Source: Aurantiochytrium sp. KH105 | Taxonomy: Eukaryota > Sar > Bigyra > Thraustochytrida > Thraustochytriidae | DNA length: 64,000 nucleotides | Direction of reading: 5' to 3' | Assembly: GCA_003116975.1 (NCBI GenBank) | Contig: BGKB01000134.1 | Span: 124,001-188,000, forward strand | In this document: positions 48,701 through 59,984 of the stretch, piece after piece | How the letters are laid out: every line of letters starts with the position of its first letter | How positions within the stretch are numbered: position 1 is the stretch's first letter | Program-made: the position numbers and the translations under genes | The notes under the pieces: generated by a model | What the model saw: the letters and a program-made list of their open reading frames with translations, nothing else | Told to the model about the DNA's origin: nothing | The model's database searches: none

Positions 48701-49777
48701 ATGCTCGCGAGACGCGCAGCCCTCGCCGCCGCGGCAGCGACCGCTGCAGCGGCAACGGCGGCCCTGGCGACCACGGCAGCGACCGCAGCACATGCACACG
48801 CAGAGCCGGAGGCTGAGGATCCCGCCCGGGTGTCAGAAGACCCGCGCAGCAGCAACGCCAATGCAGCACAAAAAGTGGCAGAGGCCGCTGCGCTCGAAAC
48901 CTTTGAAAAGCTCGAAGTTCTGCGCAACAAGCCCCTCGGCGCCAACGCGCGCATCATCAGGTTCAAGTTGCCAGATCGCCAGCAAAGCTTCGCCTACTCG
49001 TTCGGTGACATCATCAACGTACGCGCGCTCAGCTTTGATGTCGACGAGTCGTACGCCTTCGGCAAGCGACTCTCACGCGCCTACATCCCGCTTCACCCCC
49101 TCGACAGAAAGGGCCACATGGACATTATCGTGAAAACTTATCCGTACCCAGACGGCGACACGGGACGCTTCTTGGCGACGCGCCAACAGGGCGACCTCGT
49201 CGAAGTTTCTGCGGCGCCTCAGCCAAGGCCCCATGCTCACATCGACCTTGCCGCCTGCTCCACTGTTGCCGTGCTCTCGGCCGGATCCGGACTCACTGCT
49301 GGCATTCAGCTTGCCCGCGCCGTCTTGGAGCCAGCTCCAAGCCCGGCAGCACCTAGCGCGCCCACCGGCAACGAAGATCCCAGCGACGCGGACGACCATC
49401 TTACAGCGCACCAGCCTCGCATCAAGCTCATCTCCAGCGACAAAACCCCGGATGATATGTTTTATGCCCGCGAACTCCAGCAGCTTGCGGAAAAGCATCC
49501 TGGCCAATTGACCGTATTCCGCACTCTCACACGGGATGTGCCAAGAGATTGGACACAGGGTGTAGGACGCGTTTCTGCCGACATGCTCGCCGACCAGCTC
49601 GGTGCCGTGCTTCTTGATCCGCACGCCAAAGTTGTTGTCTGTGGACCCCCTGATTTCGTGCACAGTCTCACGGGTCGTCGCAGCAGTGACAACGACGCTC
49701 AATTGCCCCATCAAAGCATTGCTGGCATTCTCGGCGACCTTGGCTGCACAGACCCAGCTCGTGTGATTATACTGTAG
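48701..49777 (+). CDS. NADH-cytochrome b5 reductase-like flavoprotein
   Basis: A 358-residue ferredoxin-reductase-fold protein. Residues 1-34 are an Ala-rich hydrophobic head that could be a membrane anchor or mitochondrial presequence. The FAD domain (about 68-172) includes RAYIPL at 126-131, matching the R-x-Y-T/S flavin motif except that Ile replaces Thr/Ser. DIIVKTYPYPDGDTGRFL and GDLVEVSAAP follow as in b5 reductases. The NAD domain (about 185-358) shows VLSAGSGLTAGIQLAR, ISSDKTPDDMFYARELQQL, a GVGRVSADML element and VVCGPPDFV. A low-complexity insert (about 210-235, Pro/Ala/Asp) separates the first NAD strand from the next. Electron acceptor unknown; desaturase support via cytochrome b5 is a plausible role. 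Start at MLARRAAL, as upstream sequence is compositional. Confidence 0.82.
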   Translation: MLARRAALAAAAATAAAATAALATTAATAAHAHAEPEAEDPARVSEDPRSSNANAAQKVAEAAALETFEKLEVLRNKPLGANARIIRFKLPDRQQSFAYSFGDIINVRALSFDVDESYAFGKRLSRAYIPLHPLDRKGHMDIIVKTYPYPDGDTGRFLATRQQGDLVEVSAAPQPRPHAHIDLAACSTVAVLSAGSGLTAGIQLARAVLEPAPSPAAPSAPTGNEDPSDADDHLTAHQPRIKLISSDKTPDDMFYARELQQLAEKHPGQLTVFRTLTRDVPRDWTQGVGRVSADMLADQLGAVLLDPHAKVVVCGPPDFVHSLTGRRSSDNDAQLPHQSIAGILGDLGCTDPARVIIL

Positions 49778-50176
49778 TAAAAAGAAAATAACCAAGACAT
49801 TCCTTCTGTGCTGGCAAGCGAAAGCGTATACCTTACGTCAAAGGATCTGCACGTTGTATCTTGCCCGCCGCCCATGGACACAAAAATCAAGATCATAATG
49901 TGCACTTTCCCACCCGAAAAGCGAACAACAGCAATTGCGAGTGAATTGATTATTTGATGGTGTTTTCGATGAGATCAACAGTTCGATTTGCGAATACTCG
50001 ATCCCAGAAAAAAAAACAATATGTCCCTTATCCCGGCTCTTGCTTGCCTGTCTGTCTTCCTGTTCGCATGCATGCATGTACATGTGCATATTCTTCTCTT
50101 TCCATTTCTTTCCATTTCTTTTCTTTTTACAAATGTGACACAGACTGCAGCTTCATCTCACGACAAAGGAGGGATT
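49778..50176. other. Convergent 3' intergenic region
   Basis: About 400 bp between the reductase-like gene and the FAAH-like gene. AT-richer; GCATGCATG near 50068. Nothing recognised. Confidence 0.55.
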
Positions 50177-51910
50177 TTAGCGCGGCGTTGCTGCAAGAGG
50201 CGGGACCCAGCCAGCGACACCAAGAGACTCCAAATGCATGGCCGTTGCAATCGTCAAATGATCGTTTCCGTTTGCAGCAACAAGCTGTACACCCGTTGGC
50301 AAGAGTTTCTTATCACGGGATAAACCTGTCGGCACTGCCGTCGCCGGTAACTCGAGAACATTGAAAATTCCCGTCGCGCCAAAGTCCGCAAAATACAAAA
50401 GATTCGGCAGAGGGCCATGAAGCGGGGCAGGCGTAGGCAATCCCGGGAAAATGAGGACGCCGTCCTCGCCCAAGAGATCATTCATCTCCAGACGCAGCTC
50501 CTCTCCCAGCTCCAGGTTGTTGCGATGCATGCGAGGCGTCAAGTGCCGAAAGCGCTCCGTGCATGCTAGGCCCAAAGCAGGTAAGGTGTGCTGCGAACCA
50601 TAGCCAAACGTGAGGACGCTCTTGACAAGCTCCCAGACCGGCCAAATGACACTGCCAAGACCTTCGGACATGATCTCCGCAAACGGGACCGTCTGCGCCT
50701 CTAAAAGCATAGCTGACCACAAGTCAAAGCAACGCTTCAGCGCATCGAATTCAACCGCATGCACCTTGACACCCAGCGAAGTCTCGAGCGCGCGGACTAC
50801 GCGTCTTTGTGCTGCCAGCATTTCGGGATCCCGAGCGCGCGTTATACCCATGGAGCTTCCTGGTTGGTCCCACACAACATAGTACTTGAGCTCCCTCATG
50901 CGCACCGTTGCTGGATGCGGCCACTGCATATCGAGCATGTACTTTCGCTGAGCCTCCAAATGTTCAAGTTCTTCTTCTGTGGCATCCTCCAAGTCCTCGA
51001 GCTTGAGTCGACCAGCCATAGTCTCCAACAGAGGGAAAAGGTCGTGAGCGTAGCGAGCCGTGGGGCCCAGTTGGCAATACCGTTCCACGAGGCCATGAAC
51101 CTTGGGAATGCAGCGCGTGTTGGGCACAGCCCCGCCCGTGGGCTTGTGTCCAAAGAGACCATTGTAAAGCGCCGGAATGCGCGTGCTGCCCCCGACATCT
51201 GACGTCACGCCAAACGAACCACCAAGAGCAGAGACCAACGCTGCTGTCCCGCCGCTGCTGCCACCGCACGTTCGCCGCAGGTCATACGGCATGGACGTTC
51301 GTCCATGCACTGGATTGCTCGACTCGCTCCACATGCAAGCCTCACTCGTATTTCCACAAGCAAGGATTATCGCACCCTCGTCCTGAAGACGTTGCAGCAC
51401 CGGATTCCGCGCGCGTCCACGTACTTCGCGACGGCCGACAATTCCTCCCGTAAATGGAAACCCTGGGTACTCGAACACCTCCTTGCTGATAAAGGGAACT
51501 CCGAGGAAGTCCGGGAGGCTGTCCGTCGAGCCCTTGCGGCGTGCCTCTGCAAGCAGGTCGTCAGCTTCTTTGGCGTCGCGCAAAGCATCCTTGAAGCAGT
51601 TCCCCACCACGGCGTGGAGGTGTTCGTCCACGCGCTCGAGTTGAGAAATATACAGCTCGACCATCTCGTACGAGGTCACTTCGCCCTCGCGTAGTTTCTG
51701 CGCCAGCGTCAGGGTCGACCACGCCAAGCGTGGGTCTGCGGACCCAATCGCTTCGACCAGCTTTGCGTGCGTGCGTCTCTGCCGCGTACTATCTCGCGCA
51801 CGTTTCAGTAGGAGGAGCGAGACCACGACGCAGGTCGCAAGGAGGTAGATCTCCGCCGCACGCACGACCTCGAGCACCTCGCCAGCGCTCGGAACCCACG
51901 CCATCTCCAT
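50177..51910 (-). CDS. FAAH: Fatty acid amide hydrolase-like amidase
   Basis: A 577-residue amidase-signature enzyme, close in length and numbering to mammalian FAAH. Residues about 14-35 (IYLLATCVVVSLLLLKRA) form an N-terminal membrane anchor. The catalytic Ser-Ser-Lys triad is present: K143 in PFISKEVF, S218 in CGGSSGG and S242 in SDVGGSTRIPA, one residue off the animal K142/S217/S241. Expected reaction: hydrolysis of fatty acid amides such as N-acylethanolamines to free fatty acids, which the peroxisomal synthetases upstream could then activate. The start MEMAWVPS (51910) is chosen because it puts the anchor at the N-terminus; the frame is open for 52 more codons upstream that are charged low complexity. 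Confidence 0.88.
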   Translation of the reverse strand: MEMAWVPSAGEVLEVVRAAEIYLLATCVVVSLLLLKRARDSTRQRRTHAKLVEAIGSADPRLAWSTLTLAQKLREGEVTSYEMVELYISQLERVDEHLHAVVGNCFKDALRDAKEADDLLAEARRKGSTDSLPDFLGVPFISKEVFEYPGFPFTGGIVGRREVRGRARNPVLQRLQDEGAIILACGNTSEACMWSESSNPVHGRTSMPYDLRRTCGGSSGGTAALVSALGGSFGVTSDVGGSTRIPALYNGLFGHKPTGGAVPNTRCIPKVHGLVERYCQLGPTARYAHDLFPLLETMAGRLKLEDLEDATEEELEHLEAQRKYMLDMQWPHPATVRMRELKYYVVWDQPGSSMGITRARDPEMLAAQRRVVRALETSLGVKVHAVEFDALKRCFDLWSAMLLEAQTVPFAEIMSEGLGSVIWPVWELVKSVLTFGYGSQHTLPALGLACTERFRHLTPRMHRNNLELGEELRLEMNDLLGEDGVLIFPGLPTPAPLHGPLPNLLYFADFGATGIFNVLELPATAVPTGLSRDKKLLPTGVQLVAANGNDHLTIATAMHLESLGVAGWVPPLAATPR

Positions 51911-52613
51911 CCTCGCGCCAGGCGCGCCCTCGCCCTCGCCCCCTGCTCCTCGCGCTCGCGCGGCGTCCTCGCGCTCGCCTCGCACACTCGCAGACTCGCA
52001 CTCGGCAATCTCGTTCTGCTTGTGCAAAGACATTGACAAACAAACTTGTTCGCGCGTGCCCTGCATGCATGTGCAAGCATGTCCATGTATTTCTTATTAT
52101 AGAACAACACACTTGCACACTAATCCGCGAAAAGCTGGGAAAGCTGGCTTGCACATTGCGCGCGAGACCTTGATGACTGTGAGTGTAGTAGGCTGTAGTA
52201 CGTCGTCTCGTCTGTCTGCCGTCATGGATGTCCCGAAGGTGTCTTCACAAAAGAAAGCGAGCTGCTCGTGATACGAGGTTCGCAGACACATTGCAAACAG
52301 CGGTTGGATGGATGGGCCGACGGGCCGACGGATCAATAGATGGAAATCGATACAGCTCAGGCAGTCAAAGTACGGACGTAATCAACTACCTCGTCGAATG
52401 CAGTGCAAAGGCGTCCCAAGAAGCTAAATGTTCCAGGACGAGCTAATTTGCACGAGTCTTTCTTGAGACACGCCGAACACTTCTTTTCCACAACCATCAA
52501 AAGACCCTGGGCACAGAAAATACGTAAGAAAATAAGAATTCAAATCTGAATCGTCTATCGCCAATCCGTAGGGTGCTGACAGTAAAAGGCCCTTTTTGCA
52601 AGGAAAAAATAAA
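51911..52613. other. Intergenic region between amidase and membrane protein genes
   Basis: About 700 bp. Includes the FAAH-like promoter and the 3' flank of the downstream-named membrane protein gene. GCATGCATG near 52063. No gene recognised. Confidence 0.5.
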
Positions 52614-53183
52614 TTAGTCTGCCTTGACAGCCTCAGACGCGCTGTCTGCACGGTATCCAGGCGCAGGGTTCTTGAGTTCAAGAAGTTCCTCGCGCGAGTC
52701 TCTGATGCGCTTTGCATTGCCGCGCATGTAGCGCAGCGCGAAAATGACAACGACAAGGTAAAACAAGGACACCGGCACGAACTCCGCATCAGCCTTGCCC
52801 TCGACGAGAGCAAAGACAAAGAAACCGACTTGCGACAGCAATGGCACCATGGAAAGACGAAAAAGCGGGTTGCTCATATAGTTTTCAAACGAGCTCTCCT
52901 GCCCGTGAAGCCATGCCGCCGACACGGCATAGTAGAGCGCGCCCATGCCGTCGAAAATGGCAAGATCCATGTTGTCCTTGTGCGTGTACGCCGCGTACGC
53001 CGCAAAGAGCACGAGCGAGCACGACAGCTTGAAGAGAAAATCCCGCCACATCATGTTAAAGGCCTCCGTCTGCACGTGCAGCGTCTGCAGCGGGCGGTCT
53101 GCGCGCTCCACGAACTGCTGCTCGGCGTCGCTGCGCGCCGCTGCGCGCTCCTGGCCACCCGGTTTCCGCGACCGGAGCCCCAT
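52614..53183 (-). CDS. Four-helix membrane protein of unknown function
   Basis: A 189-residue protein I do not recognise. Hydrophobic segments lie at about 49-66 (FLFKLSCSLVLFAAYAAY), 75-92 (FDGMGALYYAVSAAWLHG), 107-127 (FRLSMVPLLSQVGFFVFALVEG) and 133-150 (FVPVSLFYLVVVIFALRYM). Both ends are charged and likely cytosolic: a basic N-terminus (MGLRSRKPGG) and an acidic/basic tail after RGNAKRIRDSREELLELK. Small tetraspanning size suggests an ER or Golgi membrane protein. It shares a divergent promoter region with the golgin-like gene, which may hint at secretory-pathway co-expression, an inference only. Confidence 0.72.
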   Translation of the reverse strand: MGLRSRKPGGQERAAARSDAEQQFVERADRPLQTLHVQTEAFNMMWRDFLFKLSCSLVLFAAYAAYTHKDNMDLAIFDGMGALYYAVSAAWLHGQESSFENYMSNPLFRLSMVPLLSQVGFFVFALVEGKADAEFVPVSLFYLVVVIFALRYMRGNAKRIRDSREELLELKNPAPGYRADSASEAVKAD

Positions 53184-53822
53184 CGTTTCCGCCTCACGCG
53201 CTCACCGACACCGCGCAGAGCGCCGCCCACGGGCCCTAGGCGCGCGCGCTTCTCTCCGGCGACGACTCCGGCGCTCCCGCGGCCGCCGCGCGCGCGCGCG
53301 CAAGGTCTGCGTGGCACGGACTCGAGTTCTCGCCCTCGGCGTCTGCTCGAGTGACTTTGCTGGTCTGTCTCGGCAGCGCTGTCTCCGCGCGATTTGATTT
53401 GAAATCGAAAAGGGCGGCTCGCGGAAAGCCCCACTTGCGGCGCGCGGTTTGCCCTACTTGCGGCCTCCATTCCCGACTTGCGAGGCCGGCAGCAGGCAGG
53501 CAGGCGTCCTCGCTCCGCGTTTGCAGAGTCTGACTTTCAAACACGCAAGCGCTCCCGACCCCGACCCCAACCCCGACGCGCGCGAGCCCGAGCGCGAGCT
53601 CGCGAGGAAGGCGCCGCCGCGCAGAGCGCCCCGCCCGAGCCCGCGCCCGCCCGCCGAGCCCGCCCGCGCGCGCAGCGGCGCGAGCCGACCCCGGTCGAGC
53701 AGGACCCAGGCTGGAGGAATCCGGTCGGTGCTCGAGCCAGGAGCGCAGTCGTACTCCGCCTCGTGCAGCCCGCGCGACGGGGACTGCGCGCGCGAGAGGG
53801 CGGCGACGAGGACGCAGGGAAG
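53184..53822. other. Divergent promoter region, membrane protein / golgin-like
   Basis: About 640 bp carrying a second iterated set of the ACTTGCG motif (53427-53482). The golgin-side half is GC-rich and stays open in frame upstream of the golgin ATG, but is Arg/Pro/Ala low complexity. Confidence 0.5.
53427..53482. promoter_or_regulatory. Iterated ACTTGCG promoter motif
   Basis: Three related sites: CCCCACTTGCGGCGCG, GTTTGCCCTACTTGCGGC and CCCGACTTGCGAGG, spaced about 20-22 bp. It lies about 245 bp from the membrane protein ATG and 340-395 bp from the golgin ATG. Same core as 26413-26476 and 48061-48090. Confidence 0.5.
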
Positions 53823-54002
53823 ATGAGCTTCTGGGGAGACCTGAACAAAGGCCTGGAGAAGGCCAGGAGAAATGCAGAGGGTCTCGTCAAGAACGCAGAA
53901 GGCCTCGTGAACAAGACCTTGGACGAGCTCATGGAGGAAGGAGACGGCGACGACGACGACGACCGCGGCCCTGACAGCGAGAATGGCTGGGACGACGGTG
54001 AA

Positions 54003-54043
<41 letters not shown>

Positions 54044-57000
54044 CGATGACGATGATGATGATGGTATTGATGAAGATGACGGTGATGACATGGCCCATGC
54101 CAAAGACACCAATGACGTCGCCACCGAGGACCCCGACAATGCTGGACATGCACAAGACATTGCAAATGCCGAGCAAGTCTCGGGCGACCAGGCCAAGGCG
54201 ACCGCAGAGGGTGGCTGGGGAGACCAGGACGAGGAGCTTGATCTCGACCAGGACACTTTGCAAGCGCAACACAGGCCCGCCGACCAAGACGAGGATGACG
54301 CGTGGTCCGGCGACAATGGAGACTGGGGCGACGAGGATGAACAAGAAGATGGAGAAGGGTCAGAGGCTCCCTCGTCGTCTGTCGCGACCGGCTTTCTTGG
54401 CCTCGCGAGAAACATCGGCAGCAACTTCAACAAAATGCTCAACGAAGAAGACCAGGACGACGGCAGCAGTGAGGATGACGATGACGATGCGGCGGCCGAC
54501 AACAGCGGCGACGAGGACGAAGACTCTGGTGACGATAATGGACAAGACCAAGGTCGCGAGGGCGACCAGGCGAAGAGCGCACAAACCACCAACGCCGCGA
54601 AGGGGGGTCGAACGCGTGGCATGTTTGACTTTGTCAACCAAGTAGGCCGCATTATCGCGTCCGAGGCTGACAGCGATGAAAGCGCCGCGCAAATGCGCCG
54701 GCTTCTCGATGACGCGGAAAACGTCAAAATGGAGATGCAGCTGCTTAAAGACGAAAAGGAGAGCTTCCAGCAGCTCATTCGCCAGTACGAGAACGAGCGC
54801 GAGTCCATGCAGCGCCAAATCGAAAGTCTGCAGACCCAAGGAGGGTCGGCAACATCAATCTCGTCAGAAGATGCACAACAAAAGACCAATGCCCAGGTCG
54901 AGGCGGAAGGCAAGGGCCGCGAGCAGCTCCGGGGAGAGCTCGAAGCGCTTGAAGCGCGTGGAGCACAAGCTGAAAGGGAAAACGCTGACCTCCAAGTCAA
55001 GCTTCAGGAAGCTCTTAGTCAGGCCGCATCGCAAGGTCAAGAGATTGAGCGTCTACAAATGCAGCTCAACACAGAAGCAACAGACTCTCGTGCGGCTGCT
55101 GCTGAGGGTGATGAAGACGCTGAAGAAGTCACAGAACTCAAGCAGCGCCTCGAGCAAGCTGAAGAAGACGCTGCTCAAGCAAGAAGTCTGCAAGAAGAAT
55201 TGCAGGCAAAACTTGACGAGCTACAGGCCGCTACAGGAACTACGAATGACCCGGATGACTCCACAAATGCGCTCCAAGCCAAGGAAGAAGAGATTGCGCG
55301 TCTGAACGATGACCTTGAGAGCGCGCGTGCTGGGCTCGCCGCGGCAAAAGATCTCCAGGAACAGTTCGACAACCAAAAGGAAGAGCTCGACAGGCTTACG
55401 CATGAGCTTCAATCTGCACAGGAAAGTGGGGCCAGTCTCGAGAGTCTCCAGGCGGAGCTTGAAGCAAAGAATGCCGAACTCGAGGAAGCGAAGGCGCTCC
55501 GTGAGGAGCTCAAGTCGAAAGAAGCCCAGCTTCGAGACTTGAACCAAGAGCTCGAAGAATCGGCTCGCGCTGATGAAGCCGATGCTGCTGCCCTTCGCAA
55601 AGAGCTCGAGATTAAAACCGAGGAACTCGAGGCAGCAAATGAGCTTCGTAAGGAACTCGAGGCCAAGGACGAAAAGCTCAAGCAATTGGAGGAAGAGCTT
55701 GAGACCGCAAATGGGCTTCGTGAGCAGCTTGAGACCAAAGACGAAAAGCTCAAGCAACTTGAGGAAGAGCTTGAGACCGCACATTCTGGTGAAAGCGATG
55801 CTACGAGTCGCCTCCGCGAAGAACTCGAGACCAAGACGAGTGAACTTGAGAAGCTTTCGGAAGAGCTTGAAACCGCGAATGAGCTTCGCGAACAGCTCAA
55901 GTCCAAGACGGGCGAAGTTGAAAAGCTATCGCACGAGCTTGAGGCGGTAAATGCTCTTCGCGAGGAACTCGAGACCAAGACGGGCGAAGTTGAGAATCTA
56001 TCGCAAGAGCTCGAGGAGGCAAATGCTCTTCGCGAGGAACTCGAGGCCAAGGATGAGAAGCTGAAGCACTTAGAGGAAGAGCTCGAGACTGCACGTGCTG
56101 GCGAAAGCGACGCCACCAATAGTCTTCGCGAGGAACTCGAGACCAAGACGGGCGAAGTTGAAAAGCTATCGCAAGAGCTTGAGGCGGCAAATCTTTTTCG
56201 CGAGGAACTCGAGACCAAGGATGAGAAACTCAAGCAATTAGAGCAAGAGCTAGAGATTGCACGTGCTGGCGAAAGCGATGCCACCAATAGTCTTCGCGAG
56301 GAACTCGAGACCAAGATGGGCGAAGTTGAAAAGCTATCGCAAGAGCTTGAGGCGGCAAATCTTCTACGCGAGGAACTCGAGACCAAGGACGAGAAACTCA
56401 AGCAGTTAGAGCAAGAGCTCGAGGCTGCCAGCGAGCTCCGCAAGCAGCTTGATGACCAAAAACACACGGTCGAAAAACTCACGCACGAACTGGAAGCTGC
56501 ACGTGCAAGTGAGAATGATGTTACGAATAGTCTCCGCGAAGATCTTCAACGGAGAAGCCAGGAACTCGAGGCAACAAAGCAGCTTTTGGAACAACAGAGC
56601 GCGGCAAAGGACCAAGACGTGGCTCGATTGACCGAGGAGCTTGAGGCTGCCAAAGCCGATGAAAGCAAGCTGGACTCTCTTCGGGAACAGCTTTCGGCCA
56701 AAGACGAACAGGTGGAGGAACTGCGCGAAGCCCTCGAGAACGCCAAGACAGAAGGAAGTTCTGCGGAGGAGCTGCAATCTCGTCTCGACGCAAAGGAAAA
56801 GGAGCTTGAAGCTGCTCTTGCTCAAGGAGATGAAGTAACAAGTCTTCGTGAGGAGCTGGAGGCTCTGAAGCAGAAGGCAGGCGAGGGCGAGCACGGACAA
56901 GCATTAGTGGACCATGTCGAGCGACTTGCAGAGGAGCGTCTCAAGGGCTATCTTGCGGAACGAGGTTTCTCAGCAGCCACGAATGATGACGAGGATGGCG

Positions 57001-59984
57001 AGGAAGAAGCTGCCATGGCAACGTTGGATCGAGGTCTCTCTGTGGAACGCGAGCGCGTAAGTGCGCTCGAATCCGAGTTAGCTTCGGCCCGCGAGAACGC
57101 GAATGACAGCGCCTCTGAGCTTGAGAAGCTGCGCGTTGAGTTCGCGTCTTTGCGTGGCCAGCAAGCTGCCTCGCTTCAAGAGGCGCAAGATAAGGCTTCG
57201 GAACTTGAGCAAGAACTTCAAGCTGCCAAGGATGCTGCGCAGGTCGGCTCCGCGGACCAAGAAGGCAAGCTTCAGGAGGCACTTGATACAGCTGAGGCTC
57301 TTCGCAAGGAACTCGAGCAAACTCGTCAAGACTCCCAGAACGTCGAAGCAAAGATGGGCAAGCTCAAAGAACAGTATCTGGAGCTCTTGCGTAGCAAGGC
57401 CTCAGAAAAGTCGGAATCTGTTGACGAACTGGAAAGCAAGACCGCTCAGCTCAACGCTGCTCTCGCGGATCTCACACAGGCGCAAACGGATATGGATGGA
57501 CTGCGCGCAAGCCTGGCAGAGGCCCAAAAGGCGCAAGAGTCAGCCGAGGCTAATCTTTCAACGCTCGAAGAAAAGCACGCAGAGCAAGCGGCGCGTCTCC
57601 AGGCCGATCTTGAGGCCGCAGAACACAAAGTTCAGGAGGCCGCGTCTACTTCCGAGCAGTCGCAGAGCGACGCTCAAGCCAAGATCGAGCACCTGCAATT
57701 ACAGCTTGAAGAGGTCAAGTCTGCGGCAGCCAGCGAGCAGGAGCGCAGTAGCAGCGAGCTCGAAGCTCTCCGTGCCCAAGTTGAAGAAGCACGGGCTGCT
57801 TCCGAAGGCTCCTCGGGCGAGCTCGGTGACCTCCGCAATCAGCTCGATGAAGCCAAGTCGGTCGTCGAGAGCTCGAACCAAGAGCTCGAGAGTGTGCGTG
57901 CCCAGCTCGAACAGGCCAAGTCCGACACGAAAGCGTCGTCCGAACAGCTCGAAGAAGTTCGCACTCAGCTCGCCGAAGCCAACAATAGCGCTCAAGGTTC
58001 TTCCACTGCACTTGAAGAGCTGCAAGCGCAGCTCGCCGAGGCCAAGGCGAACGCCGAATCGTCTTCGAGTGAGCTCGACGGCCTCCGCGCACAGCTCGAG
58101 CAAGCCGAGGCTGACGCGAAGGTCGCATCCACGGAGCTCGAAGACCTTCGGGCTCAGCTGGCTGATGCCCAGGACGCCTCTCATGGTTCTTCGCATGAGC
58201 TAGAAACTCTACGGTTGCAACTCGAAGAAGTGCAGGGCCAGCTTGAAGAGGCGAAAAACGAATCTGCGAGTTCGACGACTGAACTCGAAGAACTCCGCAC
58301 AGAACTTGCCGAGGCCCAAGCAATCGCCGAAAACTCATCGAGTGAGCTCGACGGACTACGCGCTCAGGTGGAAGAGTTGACGGCAAAAGCCGACGAGGCG
58401 ACTTCCCTTGAGTCTGCCAAGGCCGAGATCGAAGCGGAGTTGGAGCAACTGCGGGAGCAGCTGGAAGAGGCCTCGCAAGCAAAGGCTGCCCTTGCTGAAG
58501 CCGAGGCTGCTCAAGCAAAGGCTGCAGCCGAGCTTCACGCCCTTGAAGACAAATTTGCACAAGCGGAGACGCAGGCTTCGACCGCCGCGGACGAGCACGC
58601 TGCCTCTTTGGAGGCGGCAGTTGCGGAGCACAAGGCAGAAGTCTCGGCACTGCGCGCTAACCTTGCAGAGGCCAAGAGCGCTGCCAAGAAGCAGAAACTT
58701 TCTGTCGAATCAAGGCTTCAGGAGACGAGTGAGAAACACGCCCGCGTTCTCGCAGAAGCCGAAGCCCGCCTTGCGAGCGAGCACGAAAGTGGCCTTGAAG
58801 AGGTGCGTGCCCAGCTTGAAAATGCGGAAGCTGAAGTGAACAAGATCAGCGAGCTGCGCGAGCAAGCTGAAAAGAGAGCGCAAGAGCTTGAAGCAACGCT
58901 GGCGCAAGCTCGCCAAGAGGCTCAATCGAGCGCACAGCAAGATCGCGAGTCTCTCGAGAGCGCGCTTCGCGCAGAAATGCAGCGCGCAGTTGAGGCTGCA
59001 GCCGCGGAAGCACGTGCTACTGCGCTGGCTGAAGCCGAGGCGGAGGCTGCGACGTCTTCCGGGGAGTTGCAAAAGTACAAGCGAAAGGCTCGTGCGGCCA
59101 TGAAGACCTCGCAAGACAAGCTCAAGTCACGAGAAGAGCAAGTGAGTAAATTGACCCAAGATCTCGCTCTCGCCCGCCAGCGTATCCTCGACTTGGAAGA
59201 GCATGCGCCAGAGGAACGCGTTGTTGTCAAGGAAGTCCGTACAGAGGTTCCCGCTCAGGCAGCCCCTGCAGAGGTTGCTGCGCTTGCAGAGTCAAAACGT
59301 GCGCTCGAAGAGACGGCTGCTCAAGAGTCCGCGGCTGCTGAGGCGGCTCGCGCCGAGGCTGCTGAGCTCAAGGCCCATTTGCAGGCGCGCGAGGACGCGC
59401 TCACGAGCCTACGACACGAGATCGAAGCCCAAAAGGCGCAACAACAGACGCAACTGGAAGACCATCGCCAACAGCTCCAACACCTGCAAGAACTTCACGA
59501 GTCTCATGGTCAGAATGGCCAGGCGGAGGCCGAATTGGCGTTGCAGCGGGCGCGGGCTGAAATGCAGCAGAGCTTGCTCGCCGAGCGGAAGGAACACGAA
59601 CGCGTGGCCGCAGAGCTGCGCGCCCAAGTGAAGAGCTTGCAGGATGAAACACAGTCAATGCACGCAGAAAGGAGTCGCAGCCACGGTGGCGACATCGTGC
59701 TCGACGTGATGGAGGATATTACGCCGCGCACTGCGACGCCGCCTATCGCGACGGAACGCATCAAGCGCAAGTCTTCTATCGAAGATCCTGAACTGGGCAT
59801 CAGCTCTTCGCGAATGCAGTCTTCGTCGAAGCTGCACCCTCGGCCATCGCCCCCGCTCAAGACGTTGCTGCAGCGTCGCGAGGTCATGATGGCGCTTGTC
59901 TATGTCCTTTTTGTGCATATTGCTCTCTTCTCCCTGTATCGTGGGTGCCTTCCGGGCTCGATGGATGCTTCAAATCTGCCTTAG
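53823..59984 (+). CDS. Golgin-like tail-anchored coiled-coil protein
   Basis: A 2,053-residue protein. Residues 1-40 form an amphipathic head with a repeated AEGLVKN/AEGLVNK unit. About 42-300 is extremely acidic, including an unbroken Asp run near 58-77. From about 275 to 1,950 it is almost continuous coiled coil rich in Glu, Leu, Lys and Ala. Units reading LREELETKDEKLKQLEQELE and LREELETKTGEVEKLSQELE recur across about 600-880. A single transmembrane segment (about 2,021-2,040, VMMALVYVLFVHIALFSLY) sits 13 residues from the end. The plan matches Golgi tethers of the giantin/golgin-84/CASP type, with Arg just before and Tyr/His within the membrane span. Start at MSFWGDLNKG gives a clean amphipathic head. 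Exact golgin orthology is undecided. Confidence 0.8.
53995..54063 (+). repeat. GAC/GAT coding repeat (poly-Asp)
   Basis: Run of about 20 GAC/GAT codons inside the golgin-like gene, giving an unbroken poly-Asp tract. Confidence 0.95.
55600..56460 (+). repeat. Internal coding duplications in golgin-like gene
   Basis: Segments of about 120-190 bp recur in frame, for example the pair around 56090-56270 and 56270-56450, encoding GESDATNSLREELETK followed by GEVEKLSQELEAANL. Near-identity at DNA level indicates recent in-frame duplication or conversion. Confidence 0.8.
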
